In this document: positions 54,564 through 63,477 of the stretch, piece after piece
Layout of the letters: each line of letters begins with the position of its first letter
Numbering within the stretch: position 1 is the stretch's first letter
Assembly (NCBI GenBank): GCA_963830205.1
Contig: CAWHLP010000020.1
Coordinates: 120,665 to 184,664 of the forward strand
Length of the DNA: 64,000 bases
From: CAVSRC01 sp963830205
Lineage (GTDB): Bacteria; Pseudomonadota; Alphaproteobacteria; Rhizobiales; Kaistiaceae
Reading direction: 5' to 3'
Made by a program: the position numbers and the translations under genes
Notes under the pieces: generated by a model
Databases searched by the model: none
What the model saw: only the letters and a program-made list of their open reading frames with translations
What the model was told of the DNA's origin: nothing

Positions 54564-55957
54564 CAGCCGCCTCCCAGATTGATGATGTAGCCGAACGGCC
54601 CGGTGACGCCGGCGCCGGTCTGGAAGTCCTGGATCATCCTCGGCACAACCTCGAGCTTGCCGTGGGCGAAGAAGTCGACATCGTTGGCGGGCTGCGCGCC
54701 GTCGAGCGGCGAGGCCACCATCTGGCCCGGCTTGTCCGGCTGGACCAGCCGCGGCGTGACGATGACCACCAGTTCGGTCTCGTTCTTCTGGTAGCCGGAC
54801 GACTTGAACAGCGCGCCCAGCACCGGGACGTTGCCGACCCAGGGCAACTGGTTCTGGTTGAGCTTGGTGTCGTTCTGCAGGAGGCCGGCCACCGAGAAGC
54901 TCTGCCCGTCCCTGAGTTCGACGGTCGCGTCGAGATTGCGCGTGGTGAAGATCGGATCGCCGACCTGGCTGTAGCCGTTGAGGCCACTGACCTCGGGCGT
55001 CAGGTGGATCTGGATGCGGCCGGCATTGAGCACCTCCGGGGTGAAGATCAGCCGGACGCCGAAATCCTTGTAGGTGACCGTGGCGTTGCCGCTCTGGTCG
55101 TTGACGCGCACCGGTATCTGGCCGCCGGCGAGGAAGCTCGCCTTGACGCCGGACAGGGTCGTCAGGTTGGGCTCGGCCAGGGTACGCACGAGGCCCTTCT
55201 CTTCCAGCGCATTGATCGTCGCGCTGAGGCTGATCCCGCCCAGGCCGGAGAGCACGTTGGCGGCGAAGGAGGCGAAGGAGGACGCGCCGGCAGCCGGGTT
55301 GCTCTGGCCACCGCCTATCTTGGCGTGGACGCTGCCGCTCGAGCCGCTCCACTCGATGCCGAGCTTGCGGGCGGCATCGCGCTGGGCCTCCAGGATGCGC
55401 ACCTGGAGATTGACCTGCTGGCCGCCGGAGAGCGTGATGGTGTTGATCACCGGCGCGGTGCCGTACTGCTGCACGATCTCGAGCACCTTCTGCATCGAGA
55501 CGTCGTCGGGCACCGTCCCGGCGAGCAGCACCCGGCCGTTGACCGTGCTCACCCTGACGCTGGAATTGGGCACGGCGGCGCGGACGGAGCGCCCGATGTC
55601 GGCCGTATCGGCGCCCACCTCGACGGCGAGCAGGCCGACCGGCTTGCCGTCGGCGGAATAGAGGTTGACCGTGGTGATGCCGAGGCCCTTGCCGACCAGA
55701 TAGAGCGAGCGGTCGGTGATCAACTGGGCGTCGGCGATGGCGGGATCAGCGGCGACGATCTTGCCGATGGTATCGGACACGGTGACGGTGAGCGCCTGCG
55801 AGACCGGCAGCTTGATGCGCAGCACCGACGTGGTGGCAAGATCGTAGTTGAGGTCCTGGGCCGCCAGAACCGGTGTGCCAAGCAGCACCGAGACGAGCAG
55901 TACCAGCGCGGCGCCGGCCGCTTTCAAGGGATGACGTTTGTTCGCGGTGCGCATCAT
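54563..55957 (-). CDS. cpaC: Tad pilus secretin CpaC/RcpA
   Basis: A 464-residue outer-membrane secretin. It has a signal peptide, an N-terminal pilus-secretin domain with YLVGKGLGITTVNLYSADG (~88-106) and a BON-like part, then the C-terminal secretin domain with QIPVRVNDQSGNATVTYKDF, GVRLIFTPEVLNAGRIQIHL and ETELVVIVTPRLVQP. The multimer forms the pore for the Flp pilus. It overlaps cpaB by 4 bases. Confidence 0.92.
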   Translation of the reverse strand: MMRTANKRHPLKAAGAALVLLVSVLLGTPVLAAQDLNYDLATTSVLRIKLPVSQALTVTVSDTIGKIVAADPAIADAQLITDRSLYLVGKGLGITTVNLYSADGKPVGLLAVEVGADTADIGRSVRAAVPNSSVRVSTVNGRVLLAGTVPDDVSMQKVLEIVQQYGTAPVINTITLSGGQQVNLQVRILEAQRDAARKLGIEWSGSSGSVHAKIGGGQSNPAAGASSFASFAANVLSGLGGISLSATINALEEKGLVRTLAEPNLTTLSGVKASFLAGGQIPVRVNDQSGNATVTYKDFGVRLIFTPEVLNAGRIQIHLTPEVSGLNGYSQVGDPIFTTRNLDATVELRDGQSFSVAGLLQNDTKLNQNQLPWVGNVPVLGALFKSSGYQKNETELVVIVTPRLVQPDKPGQMVASPLDGAQPANDVDFFAHGKLEVVPRMIQDFQTGAGVTGPFGYIINLGGG

Positions 55958-57039
55958 TTCAGCCAGAATGGACTCAACATGCGGATGGTCTGATTGAGAC
56001 TGTCGGGCTTCCTGGCGTTGTCGCCGGTGCCGGCCGGTTCGATCCCTGAGCGAAGCAGCAGGGAGATCTTGCCGGTCGCCGCGGCGCCGATGACCAGGTC
56101 GGCGTCCGACGGGGCCAGCGCCAGGGTGGCGATCGCCTGTCCCGTAAACGGCGCATTGCGCTGCTTCTCGTCGCCGGGCTCGCCGGCCTTGGTATTGATG
56201 GCGAGCACCCGGACATCGTGCAGGATCGTCTGGGAACGCGAGATGGTTTCACCGACGCCGTTCGAGGTCGTGCGCGTCAGCACGACGTCGACGCGATCGT
56301 CGGCGCCGATGAAGCCGCCCGAGGCGGCCTCGGCGGTGACGGCGACCGATACGCCACGCAGGTCGCCGTCGAGCGCAGTGGACAGATAGCCGCCACGCCC
56401 CTCGACCAGCTTCTCCCGGCGGATGGGATCGCCGGGAGAGAAGCCGACGCGCGCCACCAGACCGGCCATGTCGGTCATCGCCCTGGGCGTCACCGCCGCC
56501 GTGATGAAGTCGGATTGCAGCGCCTGTTCGGGCCAGGCGACCCAGGCCATCGATGCGGCCGACAGGCGCTGGCCGACGGTGATCTCCTGGCTGGCGACCA
56601 GAACCTGAGTGGTCGCCGCCGGCGCGGCCGCGACAACGGGGGGCGGTGCGGGGTGTGCGGCCTGGCTGGCGATATAGGCGGCAATGCCACCGGCGACCAT
56701 GGCGATGCCCAGAACGATGATGCGCGATCTCTTGAGACGCGGTTTCAGCCGATCGCCGAGGCGCCTGCCGCGGTCCTTGGCAACGGTCCAGCCGACATTG
56801 TCGCGCAGGCCGCCCGATCCCTGGCGCTCGCCTTGCCGGCGGTCATCCTGCCGGCGCTCGGCCGAACGCAGCGCGGTGGCGACCGTCTCGCCGGCCGCCG
56901 CATCCAGGCGGATGCGGGGATGCCGGCGGCGCTCGGCCCCGTCGCCCTGCGCCTCGGCCGCCTGCGGCGCAACGCCCGAAGCTTCGGGGGCGTCGCCGGG
57001 GTCGACGGGTCGCGGTCGGCGAGACAACTGGCTACTCAC
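55954..57039 (-). CDS. cpaB: Flp pilus assembly protein CpaB/RcpC with long N-terminal extension
   Basis: A 361-residue protein with a CpaB core: membrane helix RSRIIVLGIAMVAGGIAAYIAS, SAF domain TTQVLVASQEITVGQRLSAA, and the RcpC domain GFIGADDRVDVVLTRTTSNG. The usual CpaB begins just before the membrane helix, but no start codon exists there. The frame must begin upstream, adding about 100 Arg/Ala-rich residues. GTG 57039 is used, and ATG 57093 is an alternative. The extension would be cytoplasmic. Confidence 0.8.
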   Translation of the reverse strand: MSSQLSRRPRPVDPGDAPEASGVAPQAAEAQGDGAERRRHPRIRLDAAAGETVATALRSAERRQDDRRQGERQGSGGLRDNVGWTVAKDRGRRLGDRLKPRLKRSRIIVLGIAMVAGGIAAYIASQAAHPAPPPVVAAAPAATTQVLVASQEITVGQRLSAASMAWVAWPEQALQSDFITAAVTPRAMTDMAGLVARVGFSPGDPIRREKLVEGRGGYLSTALDGDLRGVSVAVTAEAASGGFIGADDRVDVVLTRTTSNGVGETISRSQTILHDVRVLAINTKAGEPGDEKQRNAPFTGQAIATLALAPSDADLVIGAAATGKISLLLRSGIEPAGTGDNARKPDSLNQTIRMLSPFWLK

Positions 57040-57215
57040 GAATGGTGCACCCTGGTGGGGCCCGCCGCTCAGCAGCGCTGCAGGCCCGTGCACCTTACGG
57101 CGGAACGCTTACTGTCCCCTTCAGAGATCGCTGACAGCTTGATCGATCGCCGCAACACCCTGTTTGCAATGATCCGGCTGCCCCCGGGCGGCGGGGCCGC
57201 CGAGGCGCCGACCAT

Positions 57216-58820
57216 CTAGCGTTTCAGCGGCCGGTAGACGAAATAGGAGAAGTCCGCCGGGGTCGCCGTGCCGTTGAGGTCGTTCGCCGCCATGCCGACG
57301 AAGGCGCCGGTGAAACTGCCGTGCAGGCCCGGTCCGGCGCATTCGTCCGAGAGCTGGGTTGCGTCGAGCACGGGACCGACGGTCTGCCATGGCCCGCCTT
57401 CGAGCGCATAGGAGAACTGCAGGCCGCCGTTCCTGACCTCGACCGCGAGGCGCACCTTGCCTTCCCGCGGCAGCTTGACCGGCGGATCGAGCGGCAGCGC
57501 GGTGTTGCCGTCCGGCCAGCCCTTCTCGACGGCGAGGATGGCGAGCTCGCGCGCGCCATCGGCATCGGCCGTGACCGCCAGATAGTAGTTGTTGAAGCGG
57601 CCGTAATAGGCGGTGAGGCCGGCAAGGCAGCGCTCGTCCGTCGGGGTAAAATCGACCTCGGTCTCGGCGTAGTAGTCGACCGTCGTCTGGCGGCGGGCGA
57701 CCAGTGCCTGCTCGAAATAGGAGCCCATGCTCTCGCGCCCGAAGAGGCGCAGCCGGCCCTCGGCGAGAGCGAAGATGCGTGCCGGCTCCGGCGTGCGCAG
57801 CCACTGGAAGTCCTTGGGCAGGCCGGCATCGAAGGTGTAGCGCTTCTCCGCCCAGAAGGCCGCCGCGTCGAAGGTGCCGGGCACTGCGACCTCAAGCTGC
57901 GGCGCGCATCCGCCGGCCTTGAGCCACAGCCAGTCGTCGTCGCGCCATTCCATCTCCTCGATCGAGGTTTCGCGGCCGAGCACCGAGCGCCGGTTGGCGT
58001 CGGGCCGGCTCATCAGGTGGACCATGTAGACGCGCCCGTCGGGCGTCTCGACGAAATCGCCATGGCCGGCGCGCTGGATGGGGCTGTCGGGGGCGTCCTT
58101 GGCGGTGATGATGTGCCTGAGCGGGTGGACCTCGTAGGGTCCGTCGATCCGGCGCGAGCGCGCCATGGTGACGGCATGCTTGTAGCCGGTGCCGCCCTCG
58201 GCGGTGACCAGATAGTACCAGGTGCCTTGTCTGCCGGTGCGCTTGTAGAGATGCGGCCCCTCGGTGAGGGCGAGTTCGGTGCCGCGGAAGATATTCTTGC
58301 GCTCGCCCGTCAGCCTGCCGGCCTTGGGATCGAACTCCTGCAGGACGATGCCGGCGAACCGGTTCGGCCGGGCGCGATAGTCCCAGAGCTGGTTGACGAA
58401 CCATTTGCGGCCGTCGTCGTCGTGGAACAGCGACGGGTCGAAGCCCGAGGAATTGGCGTAGACCGGGTCCGACCATGGCCCTTCGATGCGGTCGGCCGTG
58501 ACGATGTAATTGTGCGCGTCCTTGTAGGCGCCCTCGCGGCGCTTCATGTCGGTATAGACCAGCCAGAACTTGTCGCCGTCATGGGAAAGGCACGGCGCCC
58601 AGACGCCGCAACTGTCGGGCTCGCCGCGCATGTCGAGCTGGCTCTTGCGGTCGAGCGGCCGGACCACGAGGTCCCAGTTCGCCAGGTCCCTCGAAGCATG
58701 GATCTGCACGCCGGGGAACCATTCGAAGGTCGAGGTAGCGACATAATAGGTGTCGCCGACCCGCAGGATGGACGGATCGGGATTGAAGCCGGGCAGAATC
58801 GGGTTGGTCACCTTAGGCAT
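57216..58820 (-). CDS. Glycoside hydrolase family 43 (beta-xylosidase-like)
   Basis: A 534-residue GH43 enzyme with a five-bladed propeller and a C-terminal beta-sandwich domain. Catalytic residues fit the family: Asp in PGFNPDPSILRVGDTYYVAT (~15), Asp in SSGFDPSLFHDDDG (~128) and Glu in LTEGPHLYKRTG (~187). The C-terminal domain is of the GH43 xylosidase type (TVDYYAETEVDF). There is no signal peptide, so cytoplasmic xylo-oligosaccharide cleavage is likely. It follows the DUF1479 gene by 24 bases. Confidence 0.88.
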   Translation of the reverse strand: MPKVTNPILPGFNPDPSILRVGDTYYVATSTFEWFPGVQIHASRDLANWDLVVRPLDRKSQLDMRGEPDSCGVWAPCLSHDGDKFWLVYTDMKRREGAYKDAHNYIVTADRIEGPWSDPVYANSSGFDPSLFHDDDGRKWFVNQLWDYRARPNRFAGIVLQEFDPKAGRLTGERKNIFRGTELALTEGPHLYKRTGRQGTWYYLVTAEGGTGYKHAVTMARSRRIDGPYEVHPLRHIITAKDAPDSPIQRAGHGDFVETPDGRVYMVHLMSRPDANRRSVLGRETSIEEMEWRDDDWLWLKAGGCAPQLEVAVPGTFDAAAFWAEKRYTFDAGLPKDFQWLRTPEPARIFALAEGRLRLFGRESMGSYFEQALVARRQTTVDYYAETEVDFTPTDERCLAGLTAYYGRFNNYYLAVTADADGARELAILAVEKGWPDGNTALPLDPPVKLPREGKVRLAVEVRNGGLQFSYALEGGPWQTVGPVLDATQLSDECAGPGLHGSFTGAFVGMAANDLNGTATPADFSYFVYRPLKR

Positions 58821-58844
58821 GTCGGTTCCTTTGGGCGGCCGCGG

Positions 58845-60089
58845 TCAGAAACCCATCTGGCGGCGACCGAGTTCGGTCAGGTCGGCCTCGCTCGCGCGGC
58901 CGACAAAATCCACCTCGAAATTCATCGGCGCGAAATCGGGCGGCGAGCGGCCGGCGAGGAACGCCTCTTTCTGCCCCGGCAGGTAGGCGCGGTTCTTGGC
59001 GCAATCCGGCGCCGAGCCGACGTAGATGACGCTGGCATAGTCCTTTCCGGCGTGCTCGTCGGCGACCGAATGGCAGATGTCGGTATGCCACCACACCGTA
59101 TCACCGGGCATGACCTGGGGAATCGATACCGTGCCGGCCATCATGTCGGCATGCCATTCGGGGCGGACGCCGAGCGCGCGGCCGGGCGCGGCACCGCAGA
59201 GATCGTCCTCGGCGACATCGTCCTGAAGGGCGCGGAGCAGCACATAGGAGATGCCCTCGGCGATCGGGATCAGGCGCAGCGTGCCGTCGCGCGGGCCCTG
59301 GGCGGTGAGCGCCGTCCAGCCCTGATAGGTGCGGAAGACGCTGGCCACCGCCGGCGAGGGAATTTCCCGCGTGTCGAGCCGGTGGCGGGCATCGAAGGGA
59401 TCGTAGCCCTGCCAGTCGCCGGCGAAGACCCGTTCGTAGACGGCCTGGTAGCCGGGGTCGATCCAGCGCTCGACCGTGCCGGCATCCATGTGGGGCGAGA
59501 GGCCCAGCGTCTTGTCGCCGGGCTGGCGGCGGCGGACGCGATCGGCATAGGTGACCTGGAGATCGGGGTCGAAGATGCCTTCGTAGTTGGTCCATAACCG
59601 GTCGAGGAAGGCGCGGGTCTCGGCGAGCTTGGCATCCTGGCGCGCCAGCACCTGCGGCTTCGACCAATAGAGGTTGAAGATCTGTGGCCTGCCGGCCTTG
59701 AGGGCGGAGAAATATTTGTCGAGGCTGCGCTTCTCGACCTCCTTCCGCTCATAGTCGTTGGCGTCGATGTAGTGGCCGACCTCATCGAACCAGTCGCTGG
59801 CCTGGGCCTGCGGGAAGACGCCGCGGATGACGGCGCAGCCGGTGCGGCGGATGGCGGCGCGGGTGGCATCGGAGACCGTGCCGGCGCTGATGTCGGCATA
59901 GGCGAGCTCGGGGACCACCGGCTTGCCGGCGGCACTGTCGGCCTGGATCTTTTCCGCCGCCCGCGCGACATGCCCGCGCACGTCCTCATAGGCGCGCTTC
60001 AGCGCATCGCGGCGGGGCGCCATCTTTCGCTTGAAGGCAACGATCGCCCCGCTGACATCGAATTCCTTCGCCGTCGTGGCGTCCGTCAT
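58845..60089 (-). CDS. DUF1479 Fe(II)/2-oxoglutarate dioxygenase-like protein (YbiU family)
   Basis: A 414-residue protein of the DUF1479/YbiU family, related to Fe(II)/2-oxoglutarate oxygenases. Metal ligands are visible as His and Asp in LSPHMDAGTVERW (~200) and a distal His in WWHTDICHSV (~345). Start MTDATTAKEFD has GGGGAGGAAG upstream. It precedes the GH43 gene, a pairing that suggests plant-sugar or uronate use, but the substrate is unproven. Confidence 0.83.
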   Translation of the reverse strand: MTDATTAKEFDVSGAIVAFKRKMAPRRDALKRAYEDVRGHVARAAEKIQADSAAGKPVVPELAYADISAGTVSDATRAAIRRTGCAVIRGVFPQAQASDWFDEVGHYIDANDYERKEVEKRSLDKYFSALKAGRPQIFNLYWSKPQVLARQDAKLAETRAFLDRLWTNYEGIFDPDLQVTYADRVRRRQPGDKTLGLSPHMDAGTVERWIDPGYQAVYERVFAGDWQGYDPFDARHRLDTREIPSPAVASVFRTYQGWTALTAQGPRDGTLRLIPIAEGISYVLLRALQDDVAEDDLCGAAPGRALGVRPEWHADMMAGTVSIPQVMPGDTVWWHTDICHSVADEHAGKDYASVIYVGSAPDCAKNRAYLPGQKEAFLAGRSPPDFAPMNFEVDFVGRASEADLTELGRRQMGF

Positions 60090-60229
60090 GCTGGCTTCCT
60101 CCCCTTCGGCCGGCGATCGTTGCGCCGGATGACGGACGGTATCACCGCACGCACCGTTGGCAATCTTGCGCCTGCGGAGGGAGGCACACTCCTTCGTTCC
60201 CGCGAGCGGTTTGCTCCGGGCTATGACCA

Positions 60230-60660
60230 TTTCTTGCTTCCCTGTCGCCTCTTTTGGAGACGAAGGGGTGGCGGGCGCTCGATGAGTGCCGCGTCGGGTA
60301 GTCCAGTGGTGGCGCTCACCGAGCGCCCGCCGCGGCGATTTCAGGCACCCGCACTCGCACTCCACCGGGCGAACGGTGCGCCTCCGGTTCATCACCGGCC
60401 CGCTTCCTGGCCCCTCGCCGCTTTACGCTAAGCGAGGTTTTGAACCCACCCGGCTTAAGGTGGCTCATGTACCACGGCCGGTCGTAATGCCGGCGGGCGA
60501 GTCTACGCGGGCACCTCCCGAGAACCCGGACTGCGAATCCGAACCCGCGGCGCCGCACCCCGCTCCATCTCAAGACGCCTCCGGAGACGCCCCTCATTCG
60601 AGCGAGGATGCCGACCAATATGGGGGCGGTCAGGGCAACGGGGATAAATATCTTTTCGAG
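60230..60660 (-). repeat. Dispersed intergenic repeat, copy B
   Basis: In inverse orientation this matches 14998-15320, including GAATGAGGGGCGTCTCC, GGAGGCGTCTTGAGATGGAG and ATTACGACCGGCCG. It is longer than copy A, with an extra GC-rich interior. No gene is seen in it. It fills most of the 838-bp gap before the Panacea pair, the rest being the AraC remnant. Confidence 0.7.
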
Positions 60661-60798
60661 GGCGTATTGGCCCTGCAGCCCGGATGGAGCGTGAGCGAAA
60701 TCGGGGGCGGCGCAAGAACCCGGCATTGCGCTTCGCTCCATGCGGGCTACGGCTCGCCGCGCGCTAACAGCCACCGGCCGGTGGCGCATAGCGCTGGA

Positions 60799-60894
60799 AT
60801 GGTCGGTTACACCAATCTCGCCAGTTTCAATCGCCGCTTCCGCGCCCGAACGGACATGACGCCCCGCGCGTTGTTTATGAGCTTGGCGGCGTGA
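60799..60894 (+). pseudogene. AraC-family regulator, last HTH remnant
   Basis: The final 31 codons read VGYTNLASFNRRFRARTDMT followed by PRALF, the C-terminal helix-turn-helix end of AraC regulators. Everything before it is missing or replaced by repeat sequence. It is a short dead fragment. Confidence 0.6.
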
Positions 60895-60927
60895 GCCGCC
60901 ACTCGTCCGTTATGCAGAGAAGTGCAA

Positions 60928-61707
60928 TCACTTCTTGTAAAAAAGGTCGTCTGTCGACAGCGGCTCCGGCTCCCCGCGCTCGGACTCGTGACGCCGTCTC
61001 TCCTCTTGCTCCGTGATTTCCTCTATGAGCACGGCACGGGCCGCGTCTCTTGCCACCAGGAATACCTCGACGCAGCGGTCTAGCTCAGACTTCGAAAGAA
61101 GCTCGTAGTCGCCGCGACGCCAAACTTCCGGAACGCGTTTCTTTTGGCCGTGGATATCGACTTTCGGGAAGAAGAGGGTTTCTGACGGCGACTTCAAGAA
61201 ATCCGTCAGCGACAGGAACGCGTCTTCCTGCAGCGTGGCGTATAAGCGCCGCTGCGTCAGCGACAATGGGTTTGTGTTCCACCCGCACACGAAGACAGGC
61301 AGAAAAACACCGTGCTCACGGATAACCGATAGCGGAGAAACAGGCACCCAGACTTCGCGTGATACCAAGAAGCGCCCGCCTTCGAAATCAATCGAATTGG
61401 CTGCAGAATACCTTCTCTCGGCATCATACTCGAAGAATGCCTCGATAAATTCGGCGTTTTGCGCGCGTCCAGCCGGTGCACCACGCGTTTGAGCGATTCC
61501 CAGTGCCGTGGCTTTGTCGATCCCCAATTCGATCCGGTCTTTTGCTGCGACATAGCCTGATCGATAGGTGAACGGAGGAATGCCTTTTGCGAACGACAAG
61601 ATTGCCTTCGCTGTGCGTTCAGGTTCGTCATGGACGAACCGAACCCAATTAGGACCGGCCGGTGGCCGGTCGAGCTTTCTCAAAATTGCCTGCAGGTCAC
61701 GTCCCAT
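60928..61707 (-). CDS. Unrecognised protein coupled to Panacea-domain gene
   Basis: A 259-residue protein of no recognised family. The N-terminus is MGRDLQAILRKLDRPPAGPN. Distinct segments are RFVHDEPERTAKAILSFAKG, DRIELGIDKATALGIAQTRG, an aromatic middle (VFVCGWNTNPLSLTQRRLYA) and an acidic-basic helical tail (EEITEQEERRRHESERGEPE). There are no membrane segments. ATG 61707 overlaps the Panacea-gene stop as TAATG. Base composition is clearly lower in GC than its neighbours, suggesting transfer. By position it would be the effector (toxin or similar) of a PanA-type pair. That role is inference. Confidence 0.75.
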   Translation of the reverse strand: MGRDLQAILRKLDRPPAGPNWVRFVHDEPERTAKAILSFAKGIPPFTYRSGYVAAKDRIELGIDKATALGIAQTRGAPAGRAQNAEFIEAFFEYDAERRYSAANSIDFEGGRFLVSREVWVPVSPLSVIREHGVFLPVFVCGWNTNPLSLTQRRLYATLQEDAFLSLTDFLKSPSETLFFPKVDIHGQKKRVPEVWRRGDYELLSKSELDRCVEVFLVARDAARAVLIEEITEQEERRRHESERGEPEPLSTDDLFYKK

Positions 61708-62195
61708 TAGTGCCTCGCGGTCTCTCGAAACCAAGTTCGGATCGAATCGTCCGTAATTCGCATTGTCGCATTTGTCGCCCCGGCATGATTCCAAACTTGA
61801 TCCCAAGGGCCGCCAGCCTCATGAGAAAGCGCGCGAAGGGCGCTTGCTGACATAGGCAAATACTTACTCGCGATTCGCCTTACAAACGACGAGTCCTCTT
61901 CGGACAATTCACAGGAAGCGGTAACTCGTTCTCCGCTTTCTACGCTCAAAGCGGTCGCACGATCGCCAATCGGAGCTTCGCCAAACCGTTTGAATTCTCG
62001 ATATAGCTCCCGGAAGACAGGCCCGTGCTCCCACGCTTCGATTTTTGCACTAACTAAAGGGCGGCCAAATTCCACTAAGAAATGGCAATGCAGGAAGTAA
62101 ACGATCTTGTTGATGGCCATGTTGCTAACCGGCCTCGACTCAGCAACAGCTAAGTCTAGGACAAAATTAGCAATTCCGCGAACATCATAGGCCAT
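61707..62195 (-). CDS. Panacea/DUF4065 domain protein (SocA-like antitoxin)
   Basis: A 162-residue protein dominated by a DUF4065/Panacea domain: VSNMAINKIVYFLHCHFLVE, then FGRPLVSAKIEAWEHGPVFRELYREFKRFG (seen in parts), the family's KLxYF and EAWxxGPV motifs. Panacea proteins act as antitoxins (SocA in Caulobacter, PanA in many) paired with diverse partners. ATG 62195 is preferred over GTG 62198. Low GC supports horizontal acquisition. It lies 60 bases from the dnaN stop on the same strand. Confidence 0.82.
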   Translation of the reverse strand: MAYDVRGIANFVLDLAVAESRPVSNMAINKIVYFLHCHFLVEFGRPLVSAKIEAWEHGPVFRELYREFKRFGEAPIGDRATALSVESGERVTASCELSEEDSSFVRRIASKYLPMSASALRALSHEAGGPWDQVWNHAGATNATMRITDDSIRTWFRETARH

Positions 62196-62254
62196 CACAG
62201 AAGTCTAGTTTATTCACTGTTTGTTCGCAACAGAGCCACCAACCGAGGGCCGTC

Positions 62255-63370
62255 TCACACCCGCATGGGCATGAGGACGTAGAGCGCGTCGGAAGCGCCG
62301 TCGTCGAGGATCAAGGTCGGCGAACCGGGATCGGCGAAGCGGAACTCGGCGGTGCCCGATTCGAGCTGTTCGGTGACGTCGAGCAGGTAGCGCGAGTTGA
62401 AGCCGATCTCCATGGCATCGCCGGGATAGTCGACGCCGAGCTCCTCCACCGCGCTGCCCGAATCCGGATTGTTGACCGAGAGCACCATCTTGCCGTCGGA
62501 GAGGCCGAGCTTGACCGCGCGGCCGCGCTCCGACGAGATGGTGGAGACGCGGTCGACGGCGTCCTTGAACTCGTTGCGGTCGACCTTGAGCACCTTGTCG
62601 TTGCCCTGCGGGATGACGCGGGCATAGTCCGGGAAAGTGCCGTCGATCAGCTTGGAGGTGAGCACCACGTCGCCGATGGTGACGCGGATCTTGGTGTCGG
62701 AAAGCTCGATATCGGCGGCGGCGTCCGGCGCCTCGACGAGCTTCTGGATCTCGCCCACGGCCTTGCGCGGCACGATGACCCCGGCCATCTTTTCCGCGCC
62801 GGCCGGCGCCTCGAACTGCGACTGGGCGAGGCGATGGCCGTCGGTGGCGACGGCCCTCAGCATCGGCTTGCCGGCGACGGTGACCACATGCAGGTAGATG
62901 CCGTTCAGGTAGTAGCGCGTCTCCTCGGTGGAGATGGCGAACTGGGTGCGGTCGATCAGCTTCTTGACGGCGGAGGCCGGTAGCGCAAAGCGCGTCGGGA
63001 ACTCGCCGGTGGTGAGATCGGGAAAATCGGATTCGGGCAGCACCTGCAGGGTGAAGCGCGAGCGCCCCGACTTGAGGGCAAGCTGCGACCCGTCGCCGGT
63101 GTCGAGCGACACCTCGGCGCCATCGGGCAGCTTGCGCACGATATCGTGCAGGATGTGGGCCGGCACCGTGGTGGCGCCGCCCTGATCGACCTCGGCCGGC
63201 ACGGTCTCGGTGACCTCGAGATCGAGGTCGGTGGCCTTGAGCGTCAGCCGGCCGCCCTCGGCGCTGACCAGTACGTTGGACAGGATGGGGATCGTGTTGC
63301 GCCGCTCCACCACGCGATGCACGTGGCTCAGGGAACGGAGAAGATGCGATCGCTCGACGGTCGCGCGCAT
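62255..63370 (-). CDS. dnaN: DNA polymerase III sliding clamp (beta subunit)
   Basis: A 371-residue sliding clamp, three repeats of the clamp fold. Recognisable pieces are RRNTIPILSNVLVSA in domain 1, RYYLNGIYLH and VATDGHRLAQSQ in domain 2, and the C-terminal LILDDGASDALYVLMPMRV. It tethers polymerase III to DNA. It follows dnaA by 107 bases on the same strand. In most relatives recF would come next, but here the Panacea pair does. Confidence 0.97.
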   Translation of the reverse strand: MRATVERSHLLRSLSHVHRVVERRNTIPILSNVLVSAEGGRLTLKATDLDLEVTETVPAEVDQGGATTVPAHILHDIVRKLPDGAEVSLDTGDGSQLALKSGRSRFTLQVLPESDFPDLTTGEFPTRFALPASAVKKLIDRTQFAISTEETRYYLNGIYLHVVTVAGKPMLRAVATDGHRLAQSQFEAPAGAEKMAGVIVPRKAVGEIQKLVEAPDAAADIELSDTKIRVTIGDVVLTSKLIDGTFPDYARVIPQGNDKVLKVDRNEFKDAVDRVSTISSERGRAVKLGLSDGKMVLSVNNPDSGSAVEELGVDYPGDAMEIGFNSRYLLDVTEQLESGTAEFRFADPGSPTLILDDGASDALYVLMPMRV

Positions 63371-63477
63371 GGGGTAAGGCCTTCGCGGTTCAGCCGGCGG
63401 CAGGAAATGCCGCCACGGACGCCAAGGGTGGCCCGGACATCGCCAATTCGCAAGAGGTTAAGCGCCGCGCCCCCAAT

